In this document: one piece after another, positions 1-15,324 of the stretch
How the letters are laid out: the number at the start of each line of letters is the position of its first letter
How positions within the stretch are numbered: position 1 is the stretch's first letter
Assembly: GCA_964006375.1 (NCBI GenBank)
Contig: OZ023266.1
Coordinates: 17,041,565-17,105,564 of the forward strand
Reading direction: 5' to 3'
Length of the DNA: 64,000 nucleotides
Source of the DNA: Tillus elongatus
Taxonomy: Eukaryota > Arthropoda > Insecta > Coleoptera > Cleridae
Made by a program: the position numbers and the translations under genes
The notes under the pieces: generated by a model
The model's database searches: none
What the model saw: only the letters and a program-made list of their open reading frames with translations
Told to the model about the DNA's origin: nothing

Positions 1-131
1 CGAGTTCGAGGCGGTTTGGCGACGGAACCGAGGAGGAGTAGAGCATGGTTGCTGGGGTTGGCAAAAAGGGCCCATTGTGGCCTACTTGCTTGGCGTTGGC
101 CTCCCCACCACTGCTACTACTACTACTACTA
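1..131 (-). CDS. Gene B exon (runs off window), Ser-rich
   Basis: Read on the minus strand from 131 down to 1, this GC-rich stretch is open and starts with about eight Ser codons (AGT/AGC), followed by GGEANAK and then LPTPATMLYSSSVPSPN. The intron side ends in ..GGCTAG at 137-132, so the 3' splice site lies just before a TAG/AGT repeat. Taking the first AG gives entry in phase 2, which fits the phase-2 exit of the exon at 4959-4840 (CA plus T gives His). Because the acceptor region is a run of TAG repeats, several alternative acceptors differing by one Ser are possible. The exon continues beyond the window. I do not recognise the protein. Composition (GC-rich, low-complexity Ser then Pro/Ser) suggests a disordered region of a nuclear or cytoplasmic protein, but that is inference. 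Confidence 0.55.
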
Positions 132-865
132 CTAGCCAAGAAACATCAAAAGGGTTCCTATTCATCATAAAGATCACTCCTAAAAATAGAATACCGGGAA
201 AATGGACTGACGTATATTGCATGTAAAAAAATATCAACGTTCCACAATACCACGAAATATTTTCTCTCTCTAAGATAAATGATGAAACTTTTACGAGAGA
301 AAAAGACAGCTGTCGACGAAGGATGGAAGCGTGTCAGAGATACGTATATGTCGAACTGACGGAAGAAGGGCAAGGGCATCTGAAGACAGAAGCACACATC
401 ACTCAAGATTCAGTCACCGTGCGATTAAAATGTTCAAAGGTCTAGGAGCCACGTGCATCCAGTGTTAGAACCTTTACTAACTGAGGGACGCTAGGGAATG
501 GTGAAAAATTAAAACCATAATTTCTTTGTTCAGAATTTTGGTTAAAAATTCAAACCTAGGCGAACCTTTTACCGCAGAAAATCCGAAAGCATTTTTACTG
601 TTAACGTGTGAAATTTCCAGACAAGAAACCACTTATAAGATTGATTAGCATCGTTGCCGCCTTGGGAAAATTATATCTTCAGGTTGAAGGTCAGCTTCCT
701 AGCAATTTAATTCCAAACATAGACTATATAATTGTGTTTTTGTGTTATAATTAAAATTATTTGTTTCAATAATAAAAAAGATTCTGTTAAGATTTTTCTG
801 ATCCAAAATTCCTGTAAAATTGTTTGTGTAGGTATCTATAATTGATAAATAGTGATTTTTTTATT
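132..865. other. Intronic sequence, nothing identified
   Basis: AT-rich sequence between the gene B exon at 1-131 and the 3' end of the LINE at 866. A minus-strand 82-codon ORF at 158-406 has no recognisable motif and no splice context, and I do not call it. No repeat family seen elsewhere in the window matches here. Confidence 0.5.
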
Positions 866-909
866 TTATTATTATTTTATTTCAACAACACATCACAAGG
901 GCTTACAGC

Positions 910-1736
910 CTAAGTACTATCGTACCATGGGTGTCGACAAGGAGGAAAGAGCAACTTGTTAATTCTGGACTTGAAGGTTTGGAGGTTCGGGGGAGAAGGA
1001 AAAACATGTGCCGGCAAGGAATTCCACAACTTGGAAGTCCTCGGTACAAAAGAGCGGGCATAACAAGATGTTTTGTGTCTGGGGCCCTGGACAGTAAAAG
1101 GGTGCATTCGCTCTGTTCCCCTGGTAGATCTGTTGGGGGCAGCAGGTGGAGGGACTATGAAAGAAAGCTCCTATGAGCAGTGCCCGTGCAAATATCTATA
1201 AAACAGAGAGATGTCACCAACGGCACGTCGGTGGGCAAGCCATGGCTGCTTTGGGTGAGGGTAGGGTCACCGATGAGACGTATAGCTCTCTTCTGAATGG
1301 AGTCCAGGATAGCGAGTGTAGAAGCGGCAGCAGCACCCCAGATGTGGGAGCAGTATTCAAGGTTTGGTCTTATTTGTGAAGTATATAAGGTATAGAGATT
1401 TGCTGGTGAAAAGTATTTGCGAGCCCGGAAGAGGAAATCTAATTTCTTAGCAGCCGCTTCTGCAATTAATGTGACATGTTGATGCCAATTGAGATTTCGA
1501 TCCACAGAAATGCCAACAAGTGAAAAGGACCCATTACTTTGAATAACTTGGTTGTTTATTATGATGGGTCTAAGGCAAGTGTATCGCTTATGAGAAAGAA
1601 AGCAAGACTGTGAATTGGTGGGGTTAAATTGAACAAGATTTCTACTTCCCCAGTCTAATATTTTTTGGAGATCCACGGAGACAGAACCCTCCATGAGTCT
1701 GCGATCCTCATCTATTGAGCTAAAGAGACAGGCTTA
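910..1736 (-). pseudogene. LINE A RT thumb and C-terminal region
   Basis: Minus-strand ORF 1694-1155 continues the RT after the hAT insertion: LQKILDWGSRNLVQFNPTNS (thumb), SLVGISVDRNLNWHQHV and IRPNLEYCSHIWG, all standard for Jockey/CR1-type LINEs, then DSIQKRAIRLIGD. A second frame, 1107-910, gives the extreme C-terminus with the common RTSKLWNSLPAHVFPS motif. There is no RNase H domain. The frame change between the two near 1150 adds to the evidence for decay. Confidence 0.75.
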
Positions 1737-1744
1737 GAATATTG

Positions 1745-2246
1745 TAGTGATGGGTCGTTATTTAACTGTCGGTTATTTTTAAACGGTTGTCGACTCGCAA
1801 CGGTAACCACCAGTTGTGGATTTATAAAAATAACAGCTTACAAAATAACGCTTCTTACACAAAACTATAATTCGGAGTCGTATCTGTTTCAGTTCCACTG
1901 CAACTAGGTTCGATGAATAAACATCGGTTTTCATCGGCAACTGTTCAATTTAACTATTTAACGGGATGAATGGACATGCGACTCGGAATGAAATAAATAT
2001 GTATGGGTATGCTATGCAGTATAGAGCAGACTTTACTTCATAACAAATTACTTAACAGGAAACACGTTATTTATACTCTAGTGTGCTCACTCTCGCTCAC
2101 AGCTTTGTGAATGTAGGATACTATCGATCGACTATCCAGATCAAAATAACAGCGAAATAACTGAAGCTGTTATGTTCAACGATTATTATGAAATAACGTA
2201 AACGGCTTTAACTGTTAATAGAAAATAACGGTTTGTCCCATCACTA
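1745..2246. mobile_element. hAT-type nonautonomous element, copy 1 (502 bp)
   Basis: The element begins TAGTGATGGGTCGTTATTTA and ends with the complementary CCCATCACTA, giving imperfect terminal inverted repeats. It is flanked by an exact 8-bp direct repeat GAATATTG (1737-1744 and 2247-2254), the hAT target-site length. Removing the element and one repeat copy reunites LINE A. It has no coding potential. Two longer relatives lie at 42598-44417 and, inverted, at 49391-51144. Confidence 0.9.
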
Positions 2247-2858
2247 GAATATTGTTTATTTGAGTGGAGGGTGCTGTCGTCCGCGTAACTGTGAACTGGG
2301 TTGGATGTGCTAGAGAGGAGGTCATTGATGTGGAGAAGAAACAAAGTAGGGGCTAAAGCTGAACCTTGAGGAACTCCTGCATTAATTGGATACAGTTTAG
2401 AGGAATGGCCATCCACGACAACAGAAATGCTCCGGTTGGAGAGGAAATTTGCTGTCGACATACAGAGTTTCGGTGGTACGCCATAGGCCGCAAGTTTATT
2501 AAGCATCGCTGCGTGCCAGACCTGGTCGAATGCTTTGGATATGTCTAAAGCGACAATCTGAGATTCACCGTGGTTCCATAGACTTGTTCCAAGAATGCGT
2601 GACAAAGGAAAGGAGGTCGGCAGTTGATCTGCGCTGACGGAATCCATACTGCCTGTCGTGGATTAGATTGGGTTTTTCAAGAAAGTTTAGTAATTCGGTG
2701 TTTATATACTTTTTCATCACTTTAGAGACGACTGAAACGAGAGAAATAGGCCTGTAGTTGCTAGGAAGCGCTTTGGATCCTTTCTTGGGGACGGGTTGTA
2801 CTCGAGCAGTTTTCGAGTTACTAGGGAATATGCCTCTATTGTAAGATGTCTGAAACAA
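2247..2858 (-). pseudogene. LINE A reverse transcriptase, palm (frameshifted)
   Basis: Two overlapping minus-strand frames (2858-2565 and 2647-2255) carry RT motifs in order: PVPKKGSKALPSNYRPISL, YGFRQRRSTADLL, LDISKAFDQVWH (first catalytic Asp), NAGVPQGSALAP and HSYADDSTLHS (the catalytic Asp pair). A frameshift near 2600-2640 splits motif 3 from motif A. Immediately 3' of the YADD region the hAT insertion begins. The catalytic Asp residues are still present, so decay is by frameshift rather than loss of catalytic residues. Confidence 0.8.
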
Positions 2859-3255
2859 ACGAGTCAGGACAGGAGCAAGTTCTGGTGCGCATTTTTTGAG
2901 AACAATTGCTGGTATCTCGTCAAGGCCAGAGGCTTTCCTGATATTAAGAGGAGAGCATCTTTCGTACCTTTTTAGTTTTGAAAGTGATATCCGTCATTTT
3001 ATGCACGACATTGGGGACTGTTGGTGGTTGAACATTTGGAGGTGGGTTGAGAGTAGAATTGACGGCGAACAACGAGGCAAAAAGTTCAGCCTTGCCCAGG
3101 GCGGTAGAAACAAGTTCATCCCCTGAGACAAGAGGTGGGAACGTGCTCTTGCAGAAATTATTCCCAATAGATTTAGCAAGAGTCCAGAAGGGTTTGCTGC
3201 CGCTGGAGTTTAAGAGGACTTTGTTTTTGATGTGGTTATTAAACGAGTTTTTGCC

Positions 3256-4330
3256 TCAGAAAGAATGCGGACATTTTCTTGTGTCGTTAAATGCTTGACG
3301 GTTTTCTTGACTGGGATTGTGTAGAAGCTTTTTGTGAGCTTTGACCTTTTCAAGTCTGGCCTTGTCACAGGTTTTAGAGAACCAGGGCTTTTGAGTGGCT
3401 GCAGTTTTCTGTGTACGTGGAATAAATACTTCCATGCCAGCTTGGATAATTTCGGTGACGTTTTGTGAGATATCAGAGGGGTCAGGATGAGAGAAGCAGA
3501 CAGACGGCCATGGAAATGAGGAAAAGTAATCTCGCATTTCGTCCCAGTTCGCGGAGTTGTAGTGCCAAACGATACGTGGGTGTGATGACAGTGTGACCTC
3601 GGGTTGCATTGCGCCAGGAAGCAGTGACCATGCCCTGATCTGTGCGACCCAGGGGGGCGGTGACTGATATCTTATAGCAGTCAGGTTGTGTAGTAAGAAG
3701 GAGATCCAAGGGATTTGAGCTGTGTGTTGGGATGCGGGAAAGTAAGTAGGTTGCTGAATCATAATATTGGCTAAAGAATTGCTGATTGCAAAGGCCTCCG
3801 CTGCTCTCCCTTGTGGATCGGTTTTTGAAGATCCTAGCCATTCCTTATTATGGACATTAAAGTCACCAAAAATAGTGACCTCGGAGAAAGGATATTCAGA
3901 AATCAGATGGTCAGTTTTCCAGAAAGGTAGTCAAAGAGTTGGACAAAGTGGTTGTCAGAAGGTGACCGGTAAATTCAACAGATGAATTTAGTTGCAGCCC
4001 TAAGAGAGTTTTATCCATAGTATGTCTTTTCTTCCAGTTTCTAAATTGGGGAGTCTGGTGCAGGGTAGATTGCTACGGACGTACGCACACACGCCTCCAT
4101 GCAATCTAAAGGAAGTAAGGAGGTCATACCCCGGGAAATTAAGGTGATTAGTGACTGTTTTGGCACTGATTTGAGTTTCGGTGAGGAAGAGGAGTTGGGG
4201 CCTATTAGCCTGGAGGATATGGTGGACGGAGTTCAGGTTAGAATTTAGGCCACATATATTCGAGAATGATATGTTAAATCTTGATGCTGGTGCCCCCTGT
4301 ACACCCCTCTCCCGGAGATCCGAATGGAGG
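3256..4330 (-). pseudogene. LINE A endonuclease domain (frameshifted)
   Basis: Fragments in two or more frames give an apurinic-type (exonuclease-endonuclease-phosphatase) domain. The N-terminus reads ISFSNICGLNSNLNSVHHIL and then LLFLTETQIS, the typical start of a LINE endonuclease with its catalytic Glu in the TET motif. Later pieces include STHSSNPLDLLLTTQPD and the linker to RT (QKTAATQKPWFSKTC). Stops and frame changes between 3985 and 3256 show it is a pseudogene. It lies upstream of, and in the same orientation as, the RT pieces. Confidence 0.7.
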
Positions 4331-4839
4331 GTATTTTACTTCTGGAATCTTTTGTACAAGGAGAAGTCATCATCATTTTTGCTTATAAGAGAAACCGACT
4401 CATACACCAGAACCGGAAACGTCCGTTGGGGCTTCACCGATGTAAGGGGTGGTACCTCCTCGGGCGTGAATAAAATCCGTTACTATCACGTAAAGGAAAA
4501 TTCCACTACCACCTACCATATTGCAAGTATACCACACCAGCCAACTATTAAAGAGCTGACCAGCTCTAGAACCTGCTAAATTTTACGATCTGAAGCAAAA
4601 TAATAACGAAACATAGTTTGTGGCCACGGTACGGTAATCAGGTATAACTTCTAAATTCTCTAGCAGACGGTGAGAGAGAACTTAGAATATCAACCAAACC
4701 AATCCACAAAGTTCTAAGGATCTATAAGCGGCATCTGTTCAACTTCCATATTCTTCTAATGCACGCTCGATATATACTGGATGCTGTATGTGATTCCAAT
4801 ATTAGTAAAGATCAATGCATGGCAATAAATAAAACATAC

Positions 4840-4959
4840 TGGCATTTACATGGGACATGTTCAGGTTCACATGTAACTCTTCTCAATATCAAATCATCTT
4901 CTGCTTTACGATACTGAAATGGAGGCTTCCTTGTCTCTCGTGATTTCGACCTCTTTGCT
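4840..4959 (-). CDS. Gene B internal exon (120 nt)
   Basis: On the minus strand an acceptor (TTTGTTATTTTAG) at 4960 is followed by a 120-nt open stretch ending at the donor GTATGT (4839-4834). It enters and leaves in phase 2, agreeing with the exon at 11216-11029 (AG plus A gives Arg) and with the exon at 131-1. The peptide is basic at first (AKRSKSRETRKPPFQYRK), then acidic (AEDDLILRR), then has three Cys (TCEPEHVPCKC), which might form part of a metal site. I do not recognise the family. Support is splice sites, phase agreement and coding-like composition. Confidence 0.6.
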
Positions 4960-5000
4960 CTAAAATAACAAAAGAGTCATTTCAAAGTATCTATTGTCAT

Positions 5001-6598
<1,598 letters not shown>

Positions 6599-6865
6599 GG
6601 TTAAATAATGAAAACATCAGTGCTTTTATTGAAGGTTAAGAGTGTTTTTTATTTTAATTTTAAGGTCATTACGACTGAAAGTAGCTGAAAAGCTATGCAA
6701 CTTTTATCAGTCGTTATCCTACTTGCCCATTAAGTAAAAATTTCGGGACGCAGCAAGTGCGTTATGGTAGTGAATTTTCATAGAAATGATCGGGCGCCAA
6801 ATATTTTTTAAACTTTTTTTCTTGTAACATAGAAATCTAAACTTTGTTGTACAGTGTACTTTTTA
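6599..6865. repeat. (TA)n-centred repeat, copy 2, outer part
   Basis: Around 6744-6790 the motif TTCGGGACGCAGCAAGTGCG followed by TTATGGTAGTGAATTTT matches 36834-36870. ACGCA-GCAAG-TGCGT is a small perfect hairpin. This is the outer end of the copy whose remaining parts lie at 8163-8396 and 10816-10975; the mariner at 6866-8160 is inserted in it. Confidence 0.5.
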
Positions 6866-8160
6866 CGAGAGCGGGTCAGTAAGTCCGTGACTTTTTGAAT
6901 GAAAGAGGCTTTTTGACAAAAAATCATTTTATTTCGCAACATTGTCCCCTTTGAACTCTATACACTTCGTCCAACGTTTCTCCAATTGTTTTATCCCTTC
7001 CAAAAAATAAGATTTGTTGGGGTCCTCAAAACAGGTATTTGTTTGTGAGATGATTTTATCATTGGAGTCCAATCTCTTTCCGCCGAGCCATTTCTTTCAG
7101 TTTGGAAACAATAAATAGTCACTCGGGGCTAAATCCGGAGAATATTGCGGGCGACGGAGCAATTCGTAGCCCAATTTATGCAATTTCACCATGGAACTAC
7201 AGATGTGTGCACCCTTGCATTGTCTTGGTGGAAAATAACTTTTTTCTTGGCCAAATTCAGTCGTTTCTTCTTCAAATCGTCATTAAATCAGTCCAATAAG
7301 TTGGTATAATATTCGCCATTGATTGTTATTCCCTTTTGAAGGTAATCAATGTGGATTATACCGTGCGCATCCCAAAAAACGGTCGCCATGACTTTATTGG
7401 TTGACAAACCCACCTTGGCTTTCTTCGCCGCCGATTCGCACGGAGAAACCCAGTGTTTTGACTGCTGCTTAGTTTCTGGTGTGTTGTCGTGAATCCATAA
7501 TGTTTCGTCCAGGGTTACGAAACTGCGAAAAACTCGTCCCTATTGCGGCTGAACAACGCCAAACACTCCCTCGAAGTTGTCACACGATTGCGCTTGCGGT
7601 CGATTGTGAGCAAACGCGGCATCCATCTTGCGGATAGCTTTCTCATACCCAAGCGATCATGCAAAATCGAAACCACTGAGCCCTGTGATATGCCTATGGC
7701 TGCCACAATCTCCCGCACTTTCAGTCTCTGATCGGCCAACACCATATCGTGAATTTTTTCCATTGTTTCGGGTGTAGCGACCTCAACTGGGCGTCCAGAA
7801 CGTTCGGCGTCATTTGTGCTTGTACAGCCGCAACGGAATTTAGTAAACCACTTTTTTACCATGATAATTGATGGTGCAGACTCCCCATAGTATTTATCAA
7901 GCTTAGCCTTGGTTTGAGTGATGGTTTTTTTTTCGCAAAAAATAATGTTTGATGAGCACACGAAATTAACTTTTTTCCATTTTCGTTATAACCCAAGAGG
8001 TTGTCTGCGTTCAATGGCTATCTAACACAAATTAAATGACGCAGCTTGCTCAAAATTTGACAGGAGTCAACTGACAGATGTTGGCTGACAGGAGCAGTGT
8101 TGCCCCTCCTGTGAAGAGGCGGGAAATTCAAAAAGTCACGGACTTATTGACCCGCCCTCG
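6866..8160 (-). mobile_element. Mariner transposon (1.3 kb), dead
   Basis: The ends are near-perfect inverted repeats of about 36 bp: CGAGAGCGGGTCAGTAAGTC at 6866 and its counterpart ending CTTATTGACCCGCCCTCG at 8160, flanked by TA on both sides (6864-6865, 8161-8162). Length 1295 bp is normal for mariner. The transposase reads on the minus strand but is frameshifted. Confidence 0.9.
6960..7961 (-). pseudogene. Mariner transposase (frameshifted)
   Basis: The minus-strand ORF 7961-7515 carries the helix-turn-helix N-terminus (TQTKAKLDKYYGESAPSI, then NDAERSGRPVEV, the usual SGRP linker, and VREIVAAIGISQGSV). The catalytic part continues in another frame below 7515: VTLDETLWIHDNTPETKQQ (first Asp), then VFWDAHGIIHIDYLQKG, then FHQDNARVHTS (second Asp). 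The third Asp region is unreadable because of stops. The order matches mariner DD34D transposases. It is a pseudogene by frameshift near 7515 and several later stops. Confidence 0.8.
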
Positions 8161-8162
8161 TA

Positions 8163-10757
<2,595 letters not shown>

Positions 10758-10818
<61 letters not shown>

Positions 10819-10975
10819 ATATAAAAATTAAAACTGACCCCGGATATAGGTTCTAGGGGTCCTAGTTGGCGCTCATTTGCGAAATTTTTTTTCAAAATTC
10901 AAAATTCGGGATCTCCCCATTAGTGAATTTTTTCTACGAAAATTCACTAAAACAACGCACTAATAATAGTGCTTT
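10758..10975. repeat. (TA)n and right arm of (TA)n-centred repeat, copy 2
   Basis: The TA array runs to about 10815, then the right arm: AAAACTGACCCCGGATATAG, GTTGGCGCTCATTTGCG and the hairpin TTAGTGAATTTTTTCTACGA. It matches 6085-6235, 38944-39040 and 39815-39940. Confidence 0.7.
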
Positions 10976-11028
10976 GTGTTCTTTAGTTTTGACCAAAAAA
11001 AACATTAAAATATGCACATATTCATTAC

Positions 11029-11216
11029 CTACTGTATGCAACAGAATGACACACCCTCCTGATTTTTCTCGGATGACTGGTTTGCGATGACATTAGCGTC
11101 TTTGGATTAACAACAACGGTGCTCGAACTAGGTCTATTACAATTACATATAGTCTCTTCTATTGTGGTTTTTGTACTTATCTCAATTTTTGGTGCAATAG
11201 TTCCCTGGAATTCAAA
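11029..11216 (-). CDS. Gene B internal exon (188 nt)
   Basis: The minus-strand open stretch ends at the donor GTAATG (11028-11023). Two acceptors are possible: AG before 11216, which enters in phase 0 and fits the phase-0 exit of exon 11470-11301, or AG before 11223, which would need a different upstream phase. With phase 0 the peptide starts FEFQGTIAPKIEISTKTTIE, passes TICNCNRPSS and ends HPRKIRRVCHSVAYS plus AG of an Arg codon, exiting in phase 2 to join exon 4959-4840. It is basic near its end. I see no known domain. Phase continuity over three junctions is the main support. Confidence 0.6.
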
Positions 11217-11300
11217 CTCGATACTAAATAGATGTTAAAACCGAATGACAATCTAGTGACAAATGTCTAAAGAGTTGGATAAATGTCAGTGTAGACTTAC

Positions 11301-11470
11301 TGGAAATGCTTTAGTGGGTTCCATTAACAAATCTACATCGGCGCCCGAAATTGAGCCACCTGTTGTACTAGGAAATAATAGCTCGTCTAAAGTGGTTTGA
11401 AATGATGCCAGAACGTTGCCTAATTCACAACTTTGCCACTGTATCAATTCAACATACAGCCACTCTCTTC
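11301..11470 (-). CDS. Gene B internal exon (up to 170 nt)
   Basis: On the minus strand a polypyrimidine tract and TTTTAG precede 11470 and a strong donor GTAAGT begins at 11300. The peptide is REWLYVELIQWQSCELGNVL, then ASFQTTLDELLFPS and GADVDLLMEPTKAFP. It has the look of an amphipathic helical region of a conserved protein. Using the AG at 11471 gives phase-1 entry. Using a later AG before 11462 gives phase-0 entry (starting WLYVEL), which would fit the candidate exon at 36379-36311. Exit is phase 0. I do not recognise the family. Confidence 0.65.
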
Positions 11471-11578
11471 CTAAAATAAAAAACACATCAAAAACTTATG
11501 AAGTAGAAATATCCCTTCAAAATTGGAGCCAAAAGAGCAAATACAGGTATAGACTTCTTCACTGGTATGTTAGGGTTT

Positions 11579-13605
11579 TTTTATTTTTTATTAAATTTTT
11601 ACAATCTACTCTACAAGGAGTATTAAGTAAATATGTTACACGTATGTTCTAGTCGGACAATAAAAATAAACCCAAAAGAACGAAAATACAAATAACTAAA
11701 AATAACTTTAAAAAAACATATACATATATAAATAATAAACAATGCAAAGCGTGTGAGGAGAAGCCCACCAGTGTCAGCACTCCCTCTCGGACAACACTGA
11801 ATTGTTAATTTAGTAGGTCTCTTGGCCAGGTTCTTCTTAAGCGTCTCTCGTAGAAAGGGTCTTCAGAGAGTTGTTCTATGAGGGGATTCTCGTGGCCAGG
11901 CAACTTTGCGTGATAATTTTGGGCGTATCTTCGAATTTCTTCATGAACGAAAGGGATTTTGAGATCTTGATGTAAGGTAAGGTTGGAAACGTACCATGGA
12001 GCATTTACTATTTAGCGAAGTATTTTGGATTGCTGTATTTGTATAATTCGGATTGGTTTAGCGCCTCCCCAAAACTGGATTCCGTAGGTCCAGATTGGTT
12101 TTAAAAATGCCTTGTAGATCAATAGCTTGTTGCTGATGGTGAGCTTTGATTTTCTTCCTAGGAGCCAGTGCATCTGACGAAACTTAAAATTTATTTGTGC
12201 TTTCTTTGACTGTATATGCCTTTTCCACGTTAAGCGTTGATCAAGATGTATACCGACATATTTTGCTTCAGTGTTTACAGGTATGTGGTTGTTGAATAGA
12301 GTTACTCTTGGGCAGATCGTATTTTTATTAATAAATGTTACTTGAACTGATTTGCTTTCATTTACACTGAAACGCCATTTCTTAAACTATTTACTGATCT
12401 CGTCCAAGTGTTGTTGTAAGTTTTGTGAAGCTATCTCACTTTTCGATGCGATGATAGTATTGCAATATCATCAGCAAAAGTAGCAAGTGTTGTGTTATCT
12501 GACTCTGGTATATCTGATGTGCTGATTAAGTGCAGTAGTGGTCCCAGAACGCTCCCTTGTGGTACGCCAGATTCTATGGGATATAGACTTGATATCGCAT
12601 CATTGTGTTTCACAGAAAAGTAACGATCTGACAAGTAGGATTTTAGTAACAAATAGTATGGCTGTGGTAGAAGATTCTTGATCTTGTATAAGAGTCCAGT
12701 GTGCCATACTTTATCGAATGCTTGAGATGAATCTAAAAACACTGCACTATAAAATTCGTTGTTTTCAAGACTGGTTGATATTCTGTTGACTATTCGGTGA
12801 ATTTGCTGGAGTGTGGAGTGATGTTCTCTAAAGCCTAGTTGGTGTCTTGGTATTATATTATGCAGGTTAACATCTTTCCTTAGCCTCTTCAGCAATAGGC
12901 TTTCAGCTATTTTGCCTAGTATGGATAGCAAGCTTATAGACTGATAAGATGCAACCTCATGTTCAGGTTTGCTTTGCTTAGCTATCATAATAATCAAGGC
13001 GTATTTCCATAAGGCTGGGAAATAGGATAGGCTCATCATACGATTGTAGATTGTGGTCAGCAAAGAAATTGCTTTTTCAGGAAGATATTGAAGAAGTTTT
13101 TCTGTGATAAGGTCGTAACCCGGAGCTTTTTTGGCCTTTGGTTTCTTGATTTCGGCTTTTATTTCTTTCTTCGTAAATGGCTTAACTGGAAGTGACATTT
13201 GACACGGCACGTCTATGAAGGAGTCTATTTCTCTGTAACATATTGTTGGATCGTTTTCATTAGGTTTGAAAACTTCAGTCAGGTGATCTGCGAAAGCGTT
13301 CGCTTTATCCTGACTTGAGCACGCCCATTCTCCGTTTGACTTTTTTATGGGAGACTCACTAGAGGCCTTTTGAAGTTCTTTGTAGCTTTACAGATGGCAT
13401 GATCATCGCTATTGTTGATATCGTGAATATATTGATTGAAATTTGAGTTTGTAAGATTTTGAAGGGTCTTATGAAGTTTCCGGGCTAATCGGTTATAATA
13501 TAATTTATCAGTAGGATTACGTGTTCGTTGCCATCTTCCTCTAGCTTGACGTTTTTCTGCAATCAGTTGTCGCACTTGCAGTGGTATCTGGTTCACTGAT
13601 AAGTT
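11579..13605 (-). mobile_element. Jockey-like LINE C, 3' part
   Basis: Minus-strand LINE with a T-rich (A-tail on the minus strand) end at about 11579. It continues upstream at 15325-15545 beyond the nested LINE D. The linker peptide NQIPLQVRQLIAEKRQARGR and the RT follow in order. No TSD could be read because its 5' end is truncated. Confidence 0.75.
12431..13596 (-). pseudogene. LINE C reverse transcriptase
   Basis: The ORF 13210-12431 (259 codons) holds RT motifs: FTKKEIKAEIKKPKAKKAPG (the KAPG motif), SYQSISLLSILGKIAESLLL, HQLGFREHHSTLQQIHRI, VFLDSSQAFDKVWH (first catalytic Asp), ESGVPQGSVLGPLL, and TFADDIAILSSH (catalytic Asp pair). The preceding frame 13596-13345 gives the endonuclease-RT linker. 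Downstream (below 12431) the thumb region, for example around 12360-12200, is present but broken by stops. It is dead by frameshift; the RT core itself is well preserved. Confidence 0.8.
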
Positions 13606-13906
13606 TTTATTTTTTATTTACAAATAATTACATTGCTTATGCATTTAGTTCATGCTTTCTTATAAATACATAATATCTTAGTATCCTAACTGTCACTCAG
13701 GCAGTCCTCAGGACTGGTATAAAGAGTAACTGATAACTCATACTATATTATACTAACACTGTTTAGCTACAGTTCGTTGCACCCACAGTATGGACTTTTG
13801 CTTCCTATTGCACTTACTTAATTTTCTATACCTATACACTATTTACATACTAACACTACTTTACTACTTACTTAGGTTACATTAAATTCCACTTATTTTA
13901 TTATAT

Positions 13907-14023
13907 ATACACACATACATATACACACATATACTCATGTATACATATATACACACCTACATAGACACATACCTACACACATACACACACATATACACAT
14001 ACATACGCATATACATACACTGG
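13907..14023. repeat. (CA/TA)-rich imperfect microsatellite
   Basis: Interrupted TACACACA/TATACATA units within the 3' region of LINE D. Confidence 0.85.
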
Positions 14024-14063
14024 CCACATATTATTGATAGTTGAGGTTCGGTACACTTTTACA

Positions 14064-15320
14064 CTATGGATCCTGTCTTTTATTCAGTATGTAAGTTTTA
14101 ATGCGTTTGGAAAATACTGAAGTCGATGGGCTTCCTTTGAGGTGTTCTAGAAGTTTGTTGTATGCTCCAATTGCCCGGTGTGTGAATCTCTGTAGTCCCT
14201 TACAAGTATTGGCATGTGACATGTGGTAGTTGTTTGCTTGTCTTGTTTCGTGATTGTGGATAGAGGTATTTTTCACCATTGTGATATTATTCTTCATTAG
14301 TCCTCTTGTTATTTTATACGCTGTCTTGCACTGTTCTCTGAAGAATATTTCTTTCACTGTCAATCGTTCCGTTTTATTATACAGCTCTATTGTGGGTGTT
14401 AGTCTTGGTAGGTTTTCTGTTGCTTTTACCGCTTTATTGAGTAGCCTCCCTGCTCTTTCTAGATTGAATTCTGTACAGTTTCCCCATATAACAATGAGAT
14501 ATGTCAACTGACTCAATATCAAGGAGTTGTATATAGACGTTCTTGCAGGTGAAGGCAAGCTGCCACACCGTCTTACTGCTCCTAAGATGGGTACAATTTT
14601 CTTCTCTATTTTGTTGATGTGGTCACTCCAGTTCAGTTTTTCATCTATTATTAATCCCAGATAGGTAGATTTTTCCACTTTTGCAATTCTTTTGCTATCT
14701 AAATTAATGTCAATTGTAATCGGTTTTTTGTTTTTTTTGTTTAAACATCATATACTCCGTCTTTGTGGCATTTATTGTGAGCTGTTTCTCGAGTAACCAG
14801 TCTTCAAATTTAAGAAGATCTTGTTGTATGTTTTCTTGTAGTACTTCTTGTTTATCACCGGAGTATAGTAAGATCGTGTCGTCTGCAAACATGGTGTAAT
14901 GAGCTTTCAATGATTCCGTTTCCAGTGTTTGTACGTATAGAATATATAACAGTGGCCCAAGAACAGATCCTTGAGGTATGCCAATATTGATGTTTCTCAT
15001 ACTGCTTTCTGTTTCCCCAATTCGAGTTATAGTTGGTCTATTTTCCAGATAGCTTTTTATTAATTGATTGCAGCTGCCTCTGATGCCCACTTTTTCTAAA
15101 GTGTTTAACAAAATACCGTGATTTACTGTGTCAAAGGCTTTTTTCAAGTCCACAAAAACTGCAACCGCATATTTACCTTCGTCAAGGGTGTTATATATGT
15201 ATTGCATAACTTCAATGACAGCGGCTTGGGTGCTACTGTTTTCTTGAAACCCAAACTGCTTTGGGTCTAGTCTGCAGGTTTGTGTTATGAAGCCAAGTAT
15301 TCTTTGTTTTAGGATTTTTT
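14064..15320 (-). pseudogene. LINE D reverse transcriptase, C-terminal two-thirds
   Basis: The frame 15207-14710 contains AVFVDLKKAFDTVNHGILL (first Asp), NIGIPQGSVLGPLLYILY and TMFADDTILLYSGD (Asp pair), then the thumb LLKFEDWLLEKQLTINATKT. The second frame, 14678-14064, gives STYLGLIIDEKLNWSDHINK and LTYLIVIWGN and ends KRIKTYILNKRQD. A frameshift near 14700 separates them. Upstream, QFGFQENSSTQAAVIEVM is readable at about 15240. The layout is CR1/Jockey-like without RNase H. Confidence 0.8.
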
Positions 15321-15324
15321 CAAA

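Larger units (their letters stand above)
866..4570 (-). mobile_element. Non-LTR retrotransposon (LINE A), decayed
   Basis: A nearly full ORF2 of a LINE reads on the minus strand in broken frames: endonuclease first (about 4330-3260), then reverse transcriptase (2858-2247), then the RT thumb and C-terminal domain (1736-910). The 3' end is marked by an A/AAT-rich tail at about 866-840 in minus orientation. The RT is interrupted by the 502-bp hAT element at 1745-2246. It sits in an intron of gene B, in sense with it. Several frameshifts and stops show it is dead. The family is Jockey/CR1-like by general layout; I cannot assign the clade more precisely. Confidence 0.8.

Noticed and set aside
158..406. 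Minus-strand ORF of 82 codons
   Set aside because: No recognisable motif, no splice context and AT-rich; short ORFs of this length are expected by chance.
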